Shown: positions 10,540 to 24,059, numbered from the stretch's first letter. The stretch: DNA of 64,000 nucleotides from Sitta carolinensis (GCA_032173965.1 CM063283.1:36991743-37055742); one strand, 5' to 3'. Program-made: numbers and translations. Notes: generated by a model from the letters alone, not told the origin.

Positions 10540-10650
10540 AACAGTGGGATTTTATGGCCATTGAAAGGCTGAAATTAGCCATAGTCCAGGAACAATGGAG
10601 CAGGTGCAATTAAAATTTGCCAGTGCACCTTGCCACACCAACTAGATTTT
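10540..10650. promoter_or_regulatory. Candidate conserved noncoding element with SOX and E-box words
   Basis: A repeat-free segment contains AACAATGG (SOX-type, near 10592), CAGGTG (E-box, near 10601) and CAATTAAAATT within about 30 bases. Grouping of these words suggests an enhancer core, but there is no direct evidence of conservation. Confidence 0.25.
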
Positions 10651-12494
10651 TTTTTTCATTAAAATAAGCAGATGTTTTGGTAAGGAAATTTTATTCATCC
10701 TTATAATTTATAGAATTAATCTCAGAATTGGCCAAATGACTAAATTATGCCTGAATTCCTTTTGATCCAAAACAAGCTCGGGTTCAAGCAAAGCTTTCAG
10801 ACTAGTTTTCTTATTCACATTGTAATTTTATGTGATAGTAAATATTCTGAAAAAAAGTGCCCTTTAGCTGTTAAGATGTATTTTTTAACATTTGTTTTTA
10901 TCTTTAGATTGTATGATTGAATGAGAGGGCACAGCAGGTGTGCATACAGATTACCTGGCTGACGAAGTAGCAAGAGTTACATACTGGAGTTGTATGGGGA
11001 GAAGGGGAAGAATGGGAGTACGTGGGACTGCTTCACATGCTTTAGCATAATTGACAGCTGAAATATACTTATAATGTTATGGTGCCATGACTGAAGTTCA
11101 TAACTCTGAATGTTCATGTTAGAGCACTTGTTAATGACGCTGTACTGAGAACAGGTAATAGGTATTTTACATTTGGAGTAGAAGTTACTGTTTGGGGCAT
11201 GTTTCTCACTTTATGATTGTTTTTACAAATTGTTTTATGACAGAAACATTTTTTGAATTTTACATCCGGGAAAAGCTTTGCTTTTTAGTTTTATGTGAAA
11301 ATTATTTGATTGTAAGGAATCAGAAACCAGTTATAAAAAGTAAAATATAAAAGAAACAGGTAATATATTGTATTGCTTTTCGATAACTTCTTTTGTAACC
11401 TTGATTTCATGTTGTTCTACTTAACTAATGATTTTTTTTTTTTTTTTTAAGAGCTAGAACATGATTTTATATATGGGACAGAAAAAAACCTGCTTTCTGG
11501 TATTAGATACTGTATTTTTAAGAGAAGTACAAATAATGTATTCAGTTTTGTGATAAATCTAGTCAGGGCTTATTGATAGTTTGAGCATTCCTTAAAAAAA
11601 AACCCAAAACATTACAAAAGCTATTATTTTTGAATTACTCTTTTCCAAATGTGGTAAAAATATAAACTTAAAACTTTAATTGGTTTTATATCATGCTTTA
11701 ATGGATGACAATGTTATCTGTCTTTATGTAGCATATAATTTATTTCCAGTCTCTTGGCCTGCTGTTAAAACCTTTCTTTGTTGGACAAGGTCACCTGTAG
11801 GACTTAGTTATTTACATTAAAATAACAGTGCTATGGTTTTAAACTATATGTGTAACTTTAAGAATGCAGATAGTCCTGTTGCATTCAACAGCCTACATGT
11901 ACCTTTTAAACCAAGCCTATGCAAAATATATTTGGAAGTGCTATAAATGAATCAGTTGACATCTTAGGTAGGAAGCTGGGTTGCTGTATACTTTCTTGCA
12001 TTTGCAGGGACAGTTTGAAAGCATTGAAAAAATGCTTGAGATTTAGTGTCCTGTAAATTAACGCTTGTTGCATAAAATAGATTCATGATGTGTTTTTTAA
12101 TGCATCATACATTTAATGCAGTCAGTGTTTTTTTGAGCAATCTTATGTATTAATTAATTTTAGGAAATTAAGACAACATCTTTGCAGGAATGAGTATCAG
12201 AATTTGGTGTAACTTGTGGCTTCATACCCTCTGCTGGGATTTTTTGTATTCATTTTTGTAGTTCAGATGCAGCCTGTCCCTTTTTGAAGAGAATACATGC
12301 TCCCAAGATATGTGCCATGGTTGTCATTTTTCACATTTTAGTGCTGGTTCTCACTGGTAGTTTGCTGGGAAGGAAGTGAACCCATTTTTCAATTATGTTC
12401 TGTTTCCTTAACAGTAATTTACTGCATGGGGGGAAGAAAATACCTCAGGTGGTATTAAATATATAATAAAGACTAATACAAGTGAAAAGTCATA

Positions 12495-12498
<4 letters not shown>

Positions 12499-12586
<88 letters not shown>
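12499..12586 (+). repeat. (TC)29 microsatellite fused to T30
   Basis: A 58-base perfect TC dinucleotide array (12499-12556) runs directly into a 30-base T homopolymer (12557-12586). On the sense transcript this is an 88-base polypyrimidine tract. It is likely highly polymorphic. Confidence 0.95.
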
Positions 12587-12590
<4 letters not shown>

Positions 12591-15500
12591 AATTTCTCCC
12601 TTAGCTTGTTAGAACAGTTCTTGCAACATAGGTGGCACATAGGATTTCATTGTTTCTCTGTGTCTGTATCTACTGGTAAAGCCTAATTTCATGATTCTGG
12701 TACAAGTTACGTTGCCTATTGTTCTAATACAAAATAGGATTGCTTGGTTTTGGTTTTAGTTTGTTACAGATTTTTTTTAAGCTCATACTTATAGCTTTTA
12801 ATAGGCTAGGTTAAAAAATAAACATTAAATGTTAATAAAATATTTTGTCTTACATTACTGGGCAGTATAGATTGTACTGATTTCCTTTGAAATGAGTTTG
12901 CTGGTGAAATATGATGTTAAAAATGATAGTACTAGAAAAAGAAGCTCCTGCTACAGTAATTTGCAATTTAACATATAACTGTGTATAAAATACAGTTTTG
13001 TGATACTATGATATAAATGTATTAGAAAAACTAATTTACGTGCATGCAAATCATGTAAGAAAAGAGCCATAGCATTTCCTGGGGAGGGCATCAGTGAGAT
13101 TTTAAGTCAACATGTTTGGGGATAGCCACAGCTGTTGAGTTGGCTTGAGGCCACCTCAAGGTACAACAGGTGGGGCATCGCTATGAATTAATAAACTTTC
13201 AACAAATTTTATTGTTCAGAGCTTCTCTGGCACCATCTCACCACCGCCAGTGGTGGAAAGGGTGGATTTTATCTTGGGAAGAAGCAGCCCACTGCCACAG
13301 TTTGTACATGTCAGATTTACACACAGAAGTTTGCTCAAACAACTTGAATTTCTTTGTTATCCTTCCTCTGCTCTTTGAATCTGTTTGTATGCTCTTTGGT
13401 GTGCCAGCGGATGAGAGAAAAGGAATTTTTTGTTAGAGGTGAAAAATACAGAGTCAACTAATTCTAAATACTGTTCTGTGAAATTGTGTTTCACCCCTGT
13501 AAGGTTTTCTGTGTGGAAGGTGTGCTCTGAACAGGATGGGTCTATCTTTTCAGCTTGGCTAATCGCTTCCTTTCAGAAATCCAGAACACACGCAGATCTG
13601 AACTTGTAGCCAGGAAAAAGTGCTGCCATGCTTCAAATTGCCAAAGGACCTCAGGGGACAGAAACTTGACCTGGTTTTATGAAACCATAGAATTACATTT
13701 ATACAAGTTACCCCATGGGAAAAAAAATGAACTGATCCCAATTCATTTCTAAATTCTGGGGCCTTATGGGTCACATTTGAATTTTCTCCTACACCTGTTT
13801 TTCTACTCAATTTTTCTGAGGACATTTTTAGAAACTTACTTTACATTAAGTATGGGTCAATTGCCTAATATTTAACAGTTCAGTATTCTAATTCTTTTAA
13901 ATGTCTAATGCTTTCTCAATATAATTAAGCTGCAAAAAGTTTAAATTACAGAATTTTTTTGGTAGGGACTAAATCCTCAAGCCATGAACTCTTCTCTTGT
14001 TTTAGTAACTCAGGCTTTGTTTTGCTGTATGTGAAACAGAGGAGGCAGTGACTGTAATCAGTACATGTTGCAGAGAGCAACTCTGCAGATACTGGACTAC
14101 TCACCTGGAACATGGGACGCTGTGGCTCAAGGTTCAAAAGGAGTTACCCAATGAGACAGTTCACAAGAAGATTCTCAAGATTCCATTCTTCCTTTCTCCT
14201 TCCCTTAGTTAGACTAAAAATTTGGGATTTGGGAAATCATGGCTCATTTTGCCTCATCTTGGAATCAATTAAAATAATGAGTAGGTGCTCCCATGGCATT
14301 CCTCCTTCTGTACTTTGGTTTGAGCTAGAAGCCTAAATACCCCAGGGTGAGTGCTTACCTCTCTCTGGTGAGGTGGTGTGGTATTTGTGCTGTCCAAGAG
14401 TTCCTGCTGGTGTATTGCCAGGTTGGACTATGCTGGCTAAGTTGAAATAGTGGGCCTGAGGACATGGAAGGGTTCCTTAGTTCAAACACTTAGAGGATTA
14501 CATTAAAATTAGAATTAGCTTGCATTTTGGTTTATTTAACAAACTGAGGGTTCCGTTCAGCTTAAGTTTGCCTCAGCAATTACTGTCCCACAGAGTCTCT
14601 TTGAACCTTCCAGGCTTTGCTCTCACCTTCTTTTCCTATTCTCAGTCAGTCTTTCCAGTCCGTGAAATACATTTTCAGTGCTGAAATTGGTGTTGTCTGC
14701 ATAAGTCTTCCTGTTTCTAGTGAATGTGTGACAGATTTGGATACTACTAATCTAGTATAGATACTTTTGTCTTTAATGCCATATTAACATTCCAGATTAA
14801 TTGAACAGCTCAGCTGAGGTCCCTGGCTGTAGGCTTTCAGTTTGTCAGTGTGGATGTGGCAGAGGGGGCTAGTTCTGAGTTTGTAGTCCCTTTTTTCCCG
14901 TGGGCAAAAGGGATTGGTAGGTGAGAAATGGATATAAGGGTGTTACCAAGGCAAGTAAGAAGTTGCTTATTTATTCTTGTTGTTCGTTTTTCATACCAGT
15001 GAATTTTCCTGTGCAGTTTGTGTTGAGCCATTCATGACTTTGCCCGTCTGGATAATCGACCTGTTTCATGAGGTATCATTGTAGGGACAGTCTCACAGAC
15101 TTGCTCTAATTTTGACTGTCAAAGTGAAAGGCAGGTCTTCTAAATAGTGACTACTTATCACCATTACATATTTATTATATGAGTGTACATCATGTCCCAT
15201 CAACAGGTTTGACTGCTATGTGGTGCTGGTATCCTAAGTGGGTAGAGTGGGGGATAGTTTTTTCCAAGACACAGCAAATGGTTTTGTTCCCATATGACTT
15301 TTAATGGGAGGTAGAGAGGTCCAGTTACAATTAGGGGCTTAAACAGTTTTCTCATTTGCTTGGCTTTTCCTTTCTGGTTCTGTTCTTAAGTTGGGTAGAA
15401 AATTCCTTTGAATTTTACTGTATCCAGAGTAAGTTTAGATCAGACTACTCTAAGGCTTTTGACCTGTCAATAAAATGGTTTGGCTGCTTTCTGATTTTGG

Positions 15501-17809
15501 TAGTAAGGGAAGCTAAATTAAATTTAAGATCACCTATAGGTGGCAATAAATTCTTCATTGTGATTGAAATGTTTGTCTTAAATTCTCTTTGCATCTAAAC
15601 TAGAGAGAAAAAAGAATCCCTTTGTTATCTTTTTGATCATAGAACAACAACTTAGAATGAAGGAATACATTCAGATTTTTGAAAATTCAAACTCCTCCAT
15701 TCTCTTTCCTCTTCTCTTGGTTACTTCTCCTCACACACCTGTCTGGAAAAAAAAAAGCAGATGAAAATTTACAATTCTTCATGGTAGCTGTATTTTATGA
15801 GGCACTGTGAAAACTTGAGATACAGAGGATGCTTAGTTGGAGCAGTTGCTAACCCTAGCAGTAGCAGTAGGGACAAGAGCCCTGAGGCTATGGGGCTGGG
15901 AACATGCTGAAGAGTAGCATCGTGAAGAGGCAGAAGCGAAAGGCTGGTTGACAGCATGTTAAAGCAGATTTATCCGGTGTTGCTGTCACATGCGGCCTTA
16001 CAAGTTTACATATGTATGATCAAATTTTCTGTCTTTGGATCACAACTGTGTCCTTTCTCTTCGTTAAGTAGGGCTATGTTTAGAGTAGTGCCTGGGAAAG
16101 CAAGCAAGAAGAAATAAGCTTTACCATAGATTTTGATGTTGGACGAGATTCTTGTGGCAGAGATGTTAAATGGGAATGAAAAAATCTGATTTTTTTAGTA
16201 ATACATTTAATCTGAAAATTCTTACCTATGCTTTGTATGGTTATAAGTTTATTTCAGAAGTATACAGCTGTAATTCCTGTTTCTTCCTATTTTTCCATAT
16301 CTTGCGTGCAGCAATGAATATAGTCACTATGATATTGGGTTGTATGTAGAAGTCTTAATCCTTCAAGCAGGAAGCTTTGGTTTGTGTAATGAGTCCTGTT
16401 GCCTACAGCATCTCAGTTGGATGATTTAAAGTAATAAAATTATGCAGGTCCTTAAATATTTTCAGTATTGGTACTCAGCATAGCTAGCTGAGTTTTCATA
16501 AGCTGGAATTTCACAGGCAGCAGCAACCAAGTGTGGGAACGATCAAAGAACATTATTTGTAATCAAAATGTGAGTTAGGTGTTATAAAACAACCGGTGGG
16601 TGCTTGTGTGCATGTGAAATTTGCTTACACGAGTAATCCCATTGATTTAAATGAGAGCATTCAAGTGACGAAAACAGGTTCAAGGTGAGAATGTTTAGAA
16701 GATGGTGACCTTAGAAACGAACAGTCGTCTTTGGAACTATTCAAAGGGGGGGTTATTAAAACTTAAGGCTGAGAGTTGAAGGCATTTGAAGGCAGAAGCA
16801 GCTAGAGAGGTGTTCGGGGAGCTCACCTGCCAGATAATAATGCATTTTAATGATGCTGGTTAACTCTGCATCAACTTTCTCATACTCTTTTTTGGGGGGT
16901 ATGGGGGAAGGGATGGGAAGGAGGGCGAGAGAGGGACGGTGACAGCAAGGCTGTTTGTTTTTCCTGAAAGTTGTTTGTGATTTCAGGTACTCATGGGAAA
17001 TCTCTTGATCAGATTCACATCTGTTCCTGTCAAAGTGGGTGCTAAGATACCGGTCACCCAGCAACCATGTCCAAGAGGGAATTGGGCCGATAATAACTTC
17101 AAAAAGGAATGACAGATGCTAGATTAGGATGAAAGACAAAACGCATGAAAAATGAGCTTGTTAGAATAAAAAAATTGTTCAAGCACCTTCATGCAAATTA
17201 AATGAATATTGAACATTTGCATGCAGTAATTTCTACTTTTTCTGTTGATTGAGAAGAAATAAAGACAGTACATATAAAAACATAAATGTAATTTTTTTTT
17301 TTTTTGCACCAATTAACATACAAAGCAGTATCTTTCTTCTAAAAATGAGATTAGCCACCTGGGTGCTTGGCTGTATCCCACATATGTCACAACATTTTTG
17401 TAATGTGTATGCTTCTGTTGAAGAAACACCTTATCTAATTCTTCGTAGCAAAACAAACAAGGAAGAAACCTTATATTAATTTTAAAATACTTTCGGTTAG
17501 CGTCGTTCTATTTTTTTTCAGCTGTGGTTTTCAGAGCTGAATTATTTCCTGCTGTCCTTGAATTCAATCGGTATAATGTGCATTAATAAAAGATCACATA
17601 AGATGAGTTCAGACCAAATGCTAAGGTTTCCTATTGACTGGTCAAACAATACATATTTTAAAACACCATGTCTGCTGGGGTAACATGAAGAAGAAATAGT
17701 CACTTCTCCATGCCTATGCATTAAGATAATTTAAATAAACTAACAGTTTTATTATTGAAATGTTCATATAACAATCAGTATTTGGAAGAGAATGATAAAA
17801 TGTTCTGAT
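12587..17809. other. Intronic sequence, no gene seen
   Basis: AT-rich with no supported exon, RNA gene or recognisable element. Short open frames (for example 13170-13436, 13555-13752 and 16756-17064) lack family resemblance and splice context. A T14 tract lies at 17292-17305. Confidence 0.6.
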
Positions 17810-18180
17810 TGAGAAAGGACTCTGTCTTGGTTTAGCAATGTCTAATGTGGTCACGTACAGAAATTGATTTTCTTCAGAAATTAATTAATTTTTCATATCG
17901 CCCTAAGCTGCAGTTAAAAAGAGTGCATACTTGTCTGTTTTTTCCAGAAATATTGCCTAATCATATTAATACCATTGCCCTAAGGATGAAAAGATAATTG
18001 TACAAATGCATTTGGAAATATGTATCACTGAGTATTTATGATTAAATTATGCAAATGACCCAGCTCTCATCCTTTCCAGACCCAGATTGTCTAATTAGGA
18101 TTGATATGCTGAATAGATGTTCCAGAATTTGAATACAAGCATGTCCAAAGAGCAGAAAATTGGAAATGACAAGGCTGAAA
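17810..18180. promoter_or_regulatory. Candidate enhancer with POU octamer and homeodomain words
   Basis: This repeat-free block carries a perfect octamer ATGCAAAT at 18049-18056, TAATTA at 18092-18097 followed by GGATTGATA, and TTAATTAATTTTT near 17881-17893. Such dense homeodomain/POU words in unique sequence resemble vertebrate developmental conserved noncoding elements. The DACH1 locus is established to contain such enhancers; this particular block is inference. Confidence 0.35.
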
Positions 18181-19149
18181 TGCTAAGAAAAGTGTCTTTC
18201 CCTTTTATACTTTACTAATGTGGTGTTAGCAGTTGCAGTTTTTCCTTTGGCTATATTGTGTGACTCATGTGTCCTACAAGAAATAAGTCAGGAAAGAAAA
18301 ATCAACTTTCATAAATAGCTTTACTTTGCTCTGGACTTACTTTTCTTTAAAAGTCTGCTAGCAGTTCCTCTCCCCTTTAAAGCCTTGTATCCTTCATGTT
18401 AAAATAATGATGTATTCCACGTAAATTACTTCTTAATTTGGAGCACTGTTGTTTGTAGCTTGTCTCCAGCTGCCAGCTGCCAGTGCTAGATATTTAGCTC
18501 GTCAGCTTCTCATATATTCAGATGAGATTTACACACCTAACAATTTTAAGTTTGGTGTTTGGTTTTTTTTTTTTTTCTTTTTTTTGTTTTTGTTTTTTGT
18601 TTTTTGGAGGGTGTTCTTATTTTATTTGAATTCACAATTCCTTAATGTAACCACTTTTTTTTTTTTTTAATTTTAAAGAAGGGAACTGATATTAAGCTTG
18701 TTTGTAGACATTCTGAGTTGGAATAATATCTATCAGCAGTCTACAGCATTTAAATCCTTCTTCTTCAGTGGGCTGTTTGTTCATTTATCGCTCTTGGGAA
18801 GCTGGGAGAAGAGCCTGGTGAGGAGCAAGGAGGAGTAGTGAACTGTCAGTACTTCAGCCATTGTTAGCAGCAGGAGTCGCTCCCTCTGAACTCTGTTGGC
18901 TCCTGCTACCCATCTGCGGGATGATGGATTGCTATGTTTAATACATTTCAGCTTTTGTCTGTCATAGTGTGGATAGACAGCGCTATCAATTATTTCAACA
19001 GTGATTAGAGTGCTGTTTGTACCCACTGCTATTGGGCAGGCACCTCCCAGGAATCCAGGAATGTCTGATGTAGGAACTCGTTGGTTCTCTCCCCCATGCA
19101 GATGACTTGCTAACTTGGAATGGTTTTAAACGCCTACTAAAGACTGCTG
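18181..19149. other. Intronic sequence, no gene seen
   Basis: Contains interrupted T/G-rich low complexity at about 18559-18606 and T12 near 18656-18668. No supported gene or transposon. Confidence 0.55.
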
Positions 19150-19470
19150 TGAATTGCTAAATCCGCACAGCGGCCCTGCAGCGGAATTCAGACACTCCTG
19201 CAAGTAGGCTGGTACCAGCCTAACCCGGAGAAGAATGTCTTGTGCTTTCGCTGGGTGGGGATGGAGCAGGGCTGAATTCGGGGTGTGATGGCAGCAGCGC
19301 TCGGCCCGTCAGTAGTTAAGTGTGTGGCCACTGGTGATAGGGGCGGAGTGCGGGGACTGCGTTGAGGCAATGAGATCCGACATGACATGTGTCATACGAG
19401 GATTTGCTAAGCCGTGGGTGCTTTGTGATTCACGAGTCCACAGGCTGAATGATTTCAGCCACCAGAGAAG
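19150..19470. promoter_or_regulatory. Isolated CpG cluster inside intron 1
   Basis: Around 15 CpG dinucleotides occur in about 320 bases (for example GCGCTCGGCCCGTC near 19297-19310, GGGGCGGAGTGCGGGG near 19340-19355), while the surrounding tens of kilobases are CpG-poor. Open frames on both strands are short and mutually overlapping. It may be an enhancer, an internal promoter or an unmethylated orphan CpG patch. It could also be an old GC-rich insertion, but I recognise no transposon. Confidence 0.4.
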
Positions 19471-22400
19471 TCGCTGTACACCAGCACAACATATGCCCTG
19501 GAGTATCTTCTAATAATTATAAAATGTTGCAGTGGACGTATAAATTGGAAAAAAGAAGATAATCGTGTTATGGACATTACTTTAGACAAGTGGATGTATA
19601 TTGTTGTCATTATTATAATGTTAATTTTCTACTCTTAGGAAAAACAATCAAAATCTTGTGTGAGACAGTATTGTATTGGAAACAAAAAGATAACTATGCA
19701 AACTAAAGCATATAATACTGGCTTTAAAAGATGCTTGACCCAGTTTTCTTGATTTGGACCATTGCCCACCATGACAGGCCAGGCTGAGGATAACTTTCAC
19801 TTCATTTTGAACTGAGGGAGGAAGGGAAGTTAAATCAGAAGATATTAATCATCCTTGATTTAGCTTTCTTAGTAGAGAATTTAATTTACAGAACCAGAAG
19901 AATGAGTAGCTACTAAAAACCACCATTGGGAAAAGTGGTAACCAGGCTTAAATGTGCTTTCTTTACCCCTCTTTCACTCTATATTCAATTGACTGTGGAA
20001 CTGTTTACTTTTAAAAAATTTCTTTCCTTTTGGTTATACCAGAGATCAACTTCTGCAGCTCTGCTTGTAGGTAGTAGTTTGCAGTTTCTCAATTGTGCTT
20101 GTTGTAAAGCCTAGCTCCACAGCACCGTCGTGGGTTGCCATTTTTATTTCTTTTTAAGATGATCCAGACAGTGGCAATGCTCACAGGGAGGAGTGTTCAT
20201 GATAATTAAAAGCTGGAGTTTACCTTTAAAAAAAATTGGCAGTTTGCCCAGGAGAAAATTCAGTCTTCAGTCACCATTTTTAATCTACTTGGCTGTTGGG
20301 AGTTATCTTCACTTTAAGAGTTGTCTGGTTTTAAAAGTTGTCTGGATGTTGCAATAGTTTCTTTGACATTGTTCCTAAGTGCTCACTTGCCGTTTATGAT
20401 GATCAGAGGATCTGAGGGCTATGTGGAAAAGAGTATCAGTAATAAGGTGGGAATAATCTTGACATTTACAGCTGGCATCTTTTCTCAGTTTAGTCTCCCT
20501 TCATTACCAATGTGTGGCAGTCAAACAAGGAAACTTGAGGTATACTTTACAAATTCAAGAGAAATTTCAAAAAAATAATATGTTTTTATAAATGAACATA
20601 TTTATACATAAGCAAGTTTAACTTACTAAGCTTTTCCTGATATTTTTTCTCCTTTAAAATAAAAGGCATTTAGCTAGGGGGTTGTTCTTTTGCAGAGATC
20701 AATATCTGGAGCATTCATACGGAGAGGAAATAACAGCAACTTGAAAGTTAATGAAAAGCAAGTATTAAATAAATCCATGTATTAGTTGGTGATGTGTTAA
20801 TAAATGTATCATATAAATACTATACGTAAAAGAATCAGATAAATGGTTCCTTAAGCAGATAAATGGTCTCTGCTGTTTATATTCCTTCTGTAAGAGGAGG
20901 TAAGGCTGTGATTTACAGCTTTTTTTGGTAGCAGGACTCGTTTAGATAATTTTGTCTTTCTTCTGTTTCCTCCAGGCACCCTGATCGCACTCCTGTACAG
21001 CCGTGTGTGACCATTTTCGGCACAGGATCAAGTCTTGGTTGAAAATGCTAACTCCCCCTATCTTCCTCTCTCTCCCTCATTATTATTTTTATTAGTCCTC
21101 ATCTCTTTTGGTTAAACAGATCACCCTGTGCTTTTATCAGCAGTTGTGTTTCTACAAGTGATCGGGAAATGGGAAAAGAAGTGAATGATGGAGGTGGGGG
21201 GTGGGGGAAACCTACCTTCAATTTTATGTATCATCATCTTGTCTGCATGAAGTTTTGCATCCAAGCGGCAGGCAGTGCCCTGAGCCTAGCCTGGAAAATG
21301 AACTGTGGATTACACAGCAGTTTTAACGCTGTATTTAAAAGGAGAACACAGAGGGGGGTGAGCTGTAATGAAGGGAGGAGTAAAATCTTTGAAGGAAGAA
21401 TGTATGATGGCAGTGGAAGCCACTTTGCTCTCTCTCTTGGAAATCTGCTTTACTAAATCTTGGCAAGCTGTGCTCCTGTGTATTGCAAAACAAGTGGGGT
21501 GGGTGTCTGAGGTAGAACATTGATTTCCTCTTTTGGATGCTCCCTCTGGCCATGTTCTGGTGGCATAGAAAGGTGAGAGAGAGTCTTGCACCATCCTCCA
21601 TGCCCTGTGTATCCTGACTTGTTCCGGGAGAAGCCCACTTGTTACAGAACATCCTTTACTCTCTGAGAGGTGCTGCACAGTGGGAGAATTCTGAAACATA
21701 GGTTGAGCCTAAGTCTCTGCTGCTGGACTGAAAGCCCTAAACTATTCTCTTTTTTGACTAGACTTTTCCAGTCATGCCTCTTGTTTTTTGGGGACTTTTT
21801 TTTTAACCTGTTAGTGGCCCAACATTAGTGTAGAATGCATCTCCTATAGCTGTGCAGGATCAGACAGTGTAACTAAGACCTCTGGATTCTGATAAAGTAT
21901 TAAATTACTGACTACTGTTTTACTCTGAGGACCTAGTTCACAATTCTCCTGCCAAATGTTAATGATGATGGAAATATTCTACTGTCTGTAAGAAAAGTTA
22001 GCTTGTGTAGCATTTTCCGAAAGCTGTGTCAATAAAATTTTATTAGTTTGCACTTCTTTAGGAATACTCTATTCTTCTAGCTGCTTTAAACACCAGTTGG
22101 TTTCTTGAGTGGCTTTTCGCAGATGTGATAGAAACACATCTGAAGCTACAAGATCCTTTTCTACCCAGAAACAGTGGGAAACTCAAGATTTTCCTGAATA
22201 GGCATGGTTTTAGGAAAACTTCACTGTTCAGAATGGTCTGACTTCACTGTAAAGTAGGTTCCACTGTGCTAATCCTCTTGGAATGCAGCAATTATCACCT
22301 ACCGTATAGGTGTTAAGTGCTGAATTTCAAAGGGATTATCACTTTCCTCCTTCAGTGGCTAAGCTAGAAGAGAAAAGTTGTTAGTGCTTCTAAAGGGGAG

Positions 22401-22866
22401 GGAAGAGGGGAAGAAAAGAAATCTCTCGTTTTCTTTCTGTGGTTGCCTTCAGTCTGGCTAAAGCAGAGCAAGCTGGGTTTTGCTACAGCTAGTTACTTTG
22501 AGTCTGATCTTCAAGAATTCTAAAGGCATTTGTTTCCACCTCCTGCTTCTTACCCCGCTCCGCCCCCCGAAGTACCCTTCTTTTGTGGAAAGAGGCAATG
22601 ATAAGAGCCATTCAGAACAAAAACTGAAAGCTATGAAGGTGGACAAAATTACATAGGAAAATGAAAGTTTTCTGTATCCTTACACTGTGTTTTCATCATC
22701 TGTAAACTTTTGTTAAGTTTACTTGACACCAGTCTGTAGAAGTTGGTATCTTTAAAGTCTAAAAAGATACTTGATGACCTTACTGGTGTTGCAGACAGAG
22801 CGCTGGAAATTATCTGAAGACTATTTTGTGCATATGCTCTTTCCACGTGCCTTTTCTTTAACTGAC

Positions 22867-22870
<4 letters not shown>

Positions 22871-22912
<42 letters not shown>
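22871..22912 (+). repeat. T42 homopolymer
   Basis: An uninterrupted run of 42 T, the longest pure homopolymer in the window. There is no adjoining retroelement body. Confidence 0.9.
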
Positions 22913-22917
<5 letters not shown>

Positions 22918-23136
22918 TTTTGTTCATTGACTAGCTCTATCCACAATACAGATAGTACTGATTTCAGGTGATTGTTAGATAAAGTGGGATTAGGGTCCTT
23001 GAACCCCCTTCCCCTTTTTCATATCCATGCCTATGAATCTTGCATACATGGGTCACTTCTGTAAGTGCTGGCTCCTGCGATCTTCACTGTCAGTCAACTG
23101 TTTTCTGGTACCTAATGGGCAAGGAAAGCAGGGCAG

Positions 23137-23215
23137 AACTATGATTCCCCAACAGTGCACCCTGGAGACCGTGCAGCAGCCACAGGCAATGTGAACTACG
23201 TGGGGAATGGTAGTT
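23137..23215. repeat. Imperfect inverted repeat with ACTAYNATTCCCCA arms
   Basis: The left arm AACTATGATTCCCCA (23137-23151) and the right arm TGGGGAATGGTAGTT (23201-23215) are reverse complements at 13 of 15 positions, separated by about 50 bases of unique GC-richer sequence. Each arm resembles the ACTACAATTCCC core of ZNF143/STAF sites. It could be a short inverted-repeat element relic or a paired factor site. Confidence 0.45.
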
Positions 23216-24059
23216 AGGGGGAAGGCATTCACATCTGGAGAAGGATTTAGATTTTATAGGGGATAGAAGTAGCTAATAATGGGCAAGAGAGGGCTGCCTT
23301 ATGGAGAAGTCTTGTTCCTGAAGCTGTGCGATAACCAAAAGAGGCTTTTAGACAAGAAGGCAGGGTTTGGAGTTCTGTTGATGTGATTAGGAGTTTTCAT
23401 GGAGGGAGAGATACAGAATACTGAGTTGAAAGATTGGCTTCTCTCCTGTTGTTTTCATTTTCACTATCACTTCACTGGGATGAAGAATGATAACTTCTGT
23501 CAGAAGCATTTGGTCTAGAGCTGTATTTCTCAGAGTTAAGAATTTAAGAGTTGTAGCTGTAAATTGGGTTAAAAACATTCCAGTTTCTTCACAGTAAAAC
23601 CACAGAAATTGATGAATTTCAGAATTAAGGTGTTTAAATAGCATTTTCCAGGAATTACCATGGAACATTTCAATAAATGAAAAGATTCTTCTATTAAGTA
23701 TTTTGGATATTATACATAGTGGTCTAAATACTAGTATATAGAATATCTAGTGTATCTTGTTGCTCGTAAAATTAGTTCCTGTTATAAGAATTTGTAAGAT
23801 ACATGCAATCTATTTTCTTTTAAAGAAGACAGGAAATTGTGGTTCAGTTCTGCAGCTTGCAATATTTTCCTGGGAATAAAAATCTTCTCCTTAAATGTGA
23901 AACAATTTGGCAGAAGAACATACTCTGCTAAACTTAGGAACTTGTAAAAATGAGTATTCTTAATTTTTAATGAATTTCTGAAATATTAATTCTTTTAGTC
24001 CATTTTTGATGTCAGTAATGGTTTGTAGATTTTATGGGGTATTTTGAACTGTAAGGGGC

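Larger units (their letters stand above)
5471..12497. other. Intronic AT-rich sequence, no gene seen
   Basis: No supported exon or recognisable transposon. It contains a (CAA)n-C10-A21 compound tract (7841-7888), T tracts at 8269-8283, 9731-9758 and 11432-11448, small direct duplications near 6590-6620 and 8020-8065, and a short GC-rich patch at 8440-8580. Open frames of 60-90 codons here have no family resemblance. Confidence 0.6.
19471..24059. other. Intronic sequence, no gene seen
   Basis: No supported exon. Short direct duplications occur near 20835-20868. The open frames at 21310-21699 on the minus strand overlap in several frames and resemble nothing known. The stretch includes a T42 tract (22871-22912) and an imperfect inverted repeat at 23137-23215. 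Confidence 0.55.

Noticed and set aside
21310..21699. Three overlapping minus-strand open frames of 60-130 codons
   Set aside because: Mutually overlapping frames without homology, splice signals or codon bias.
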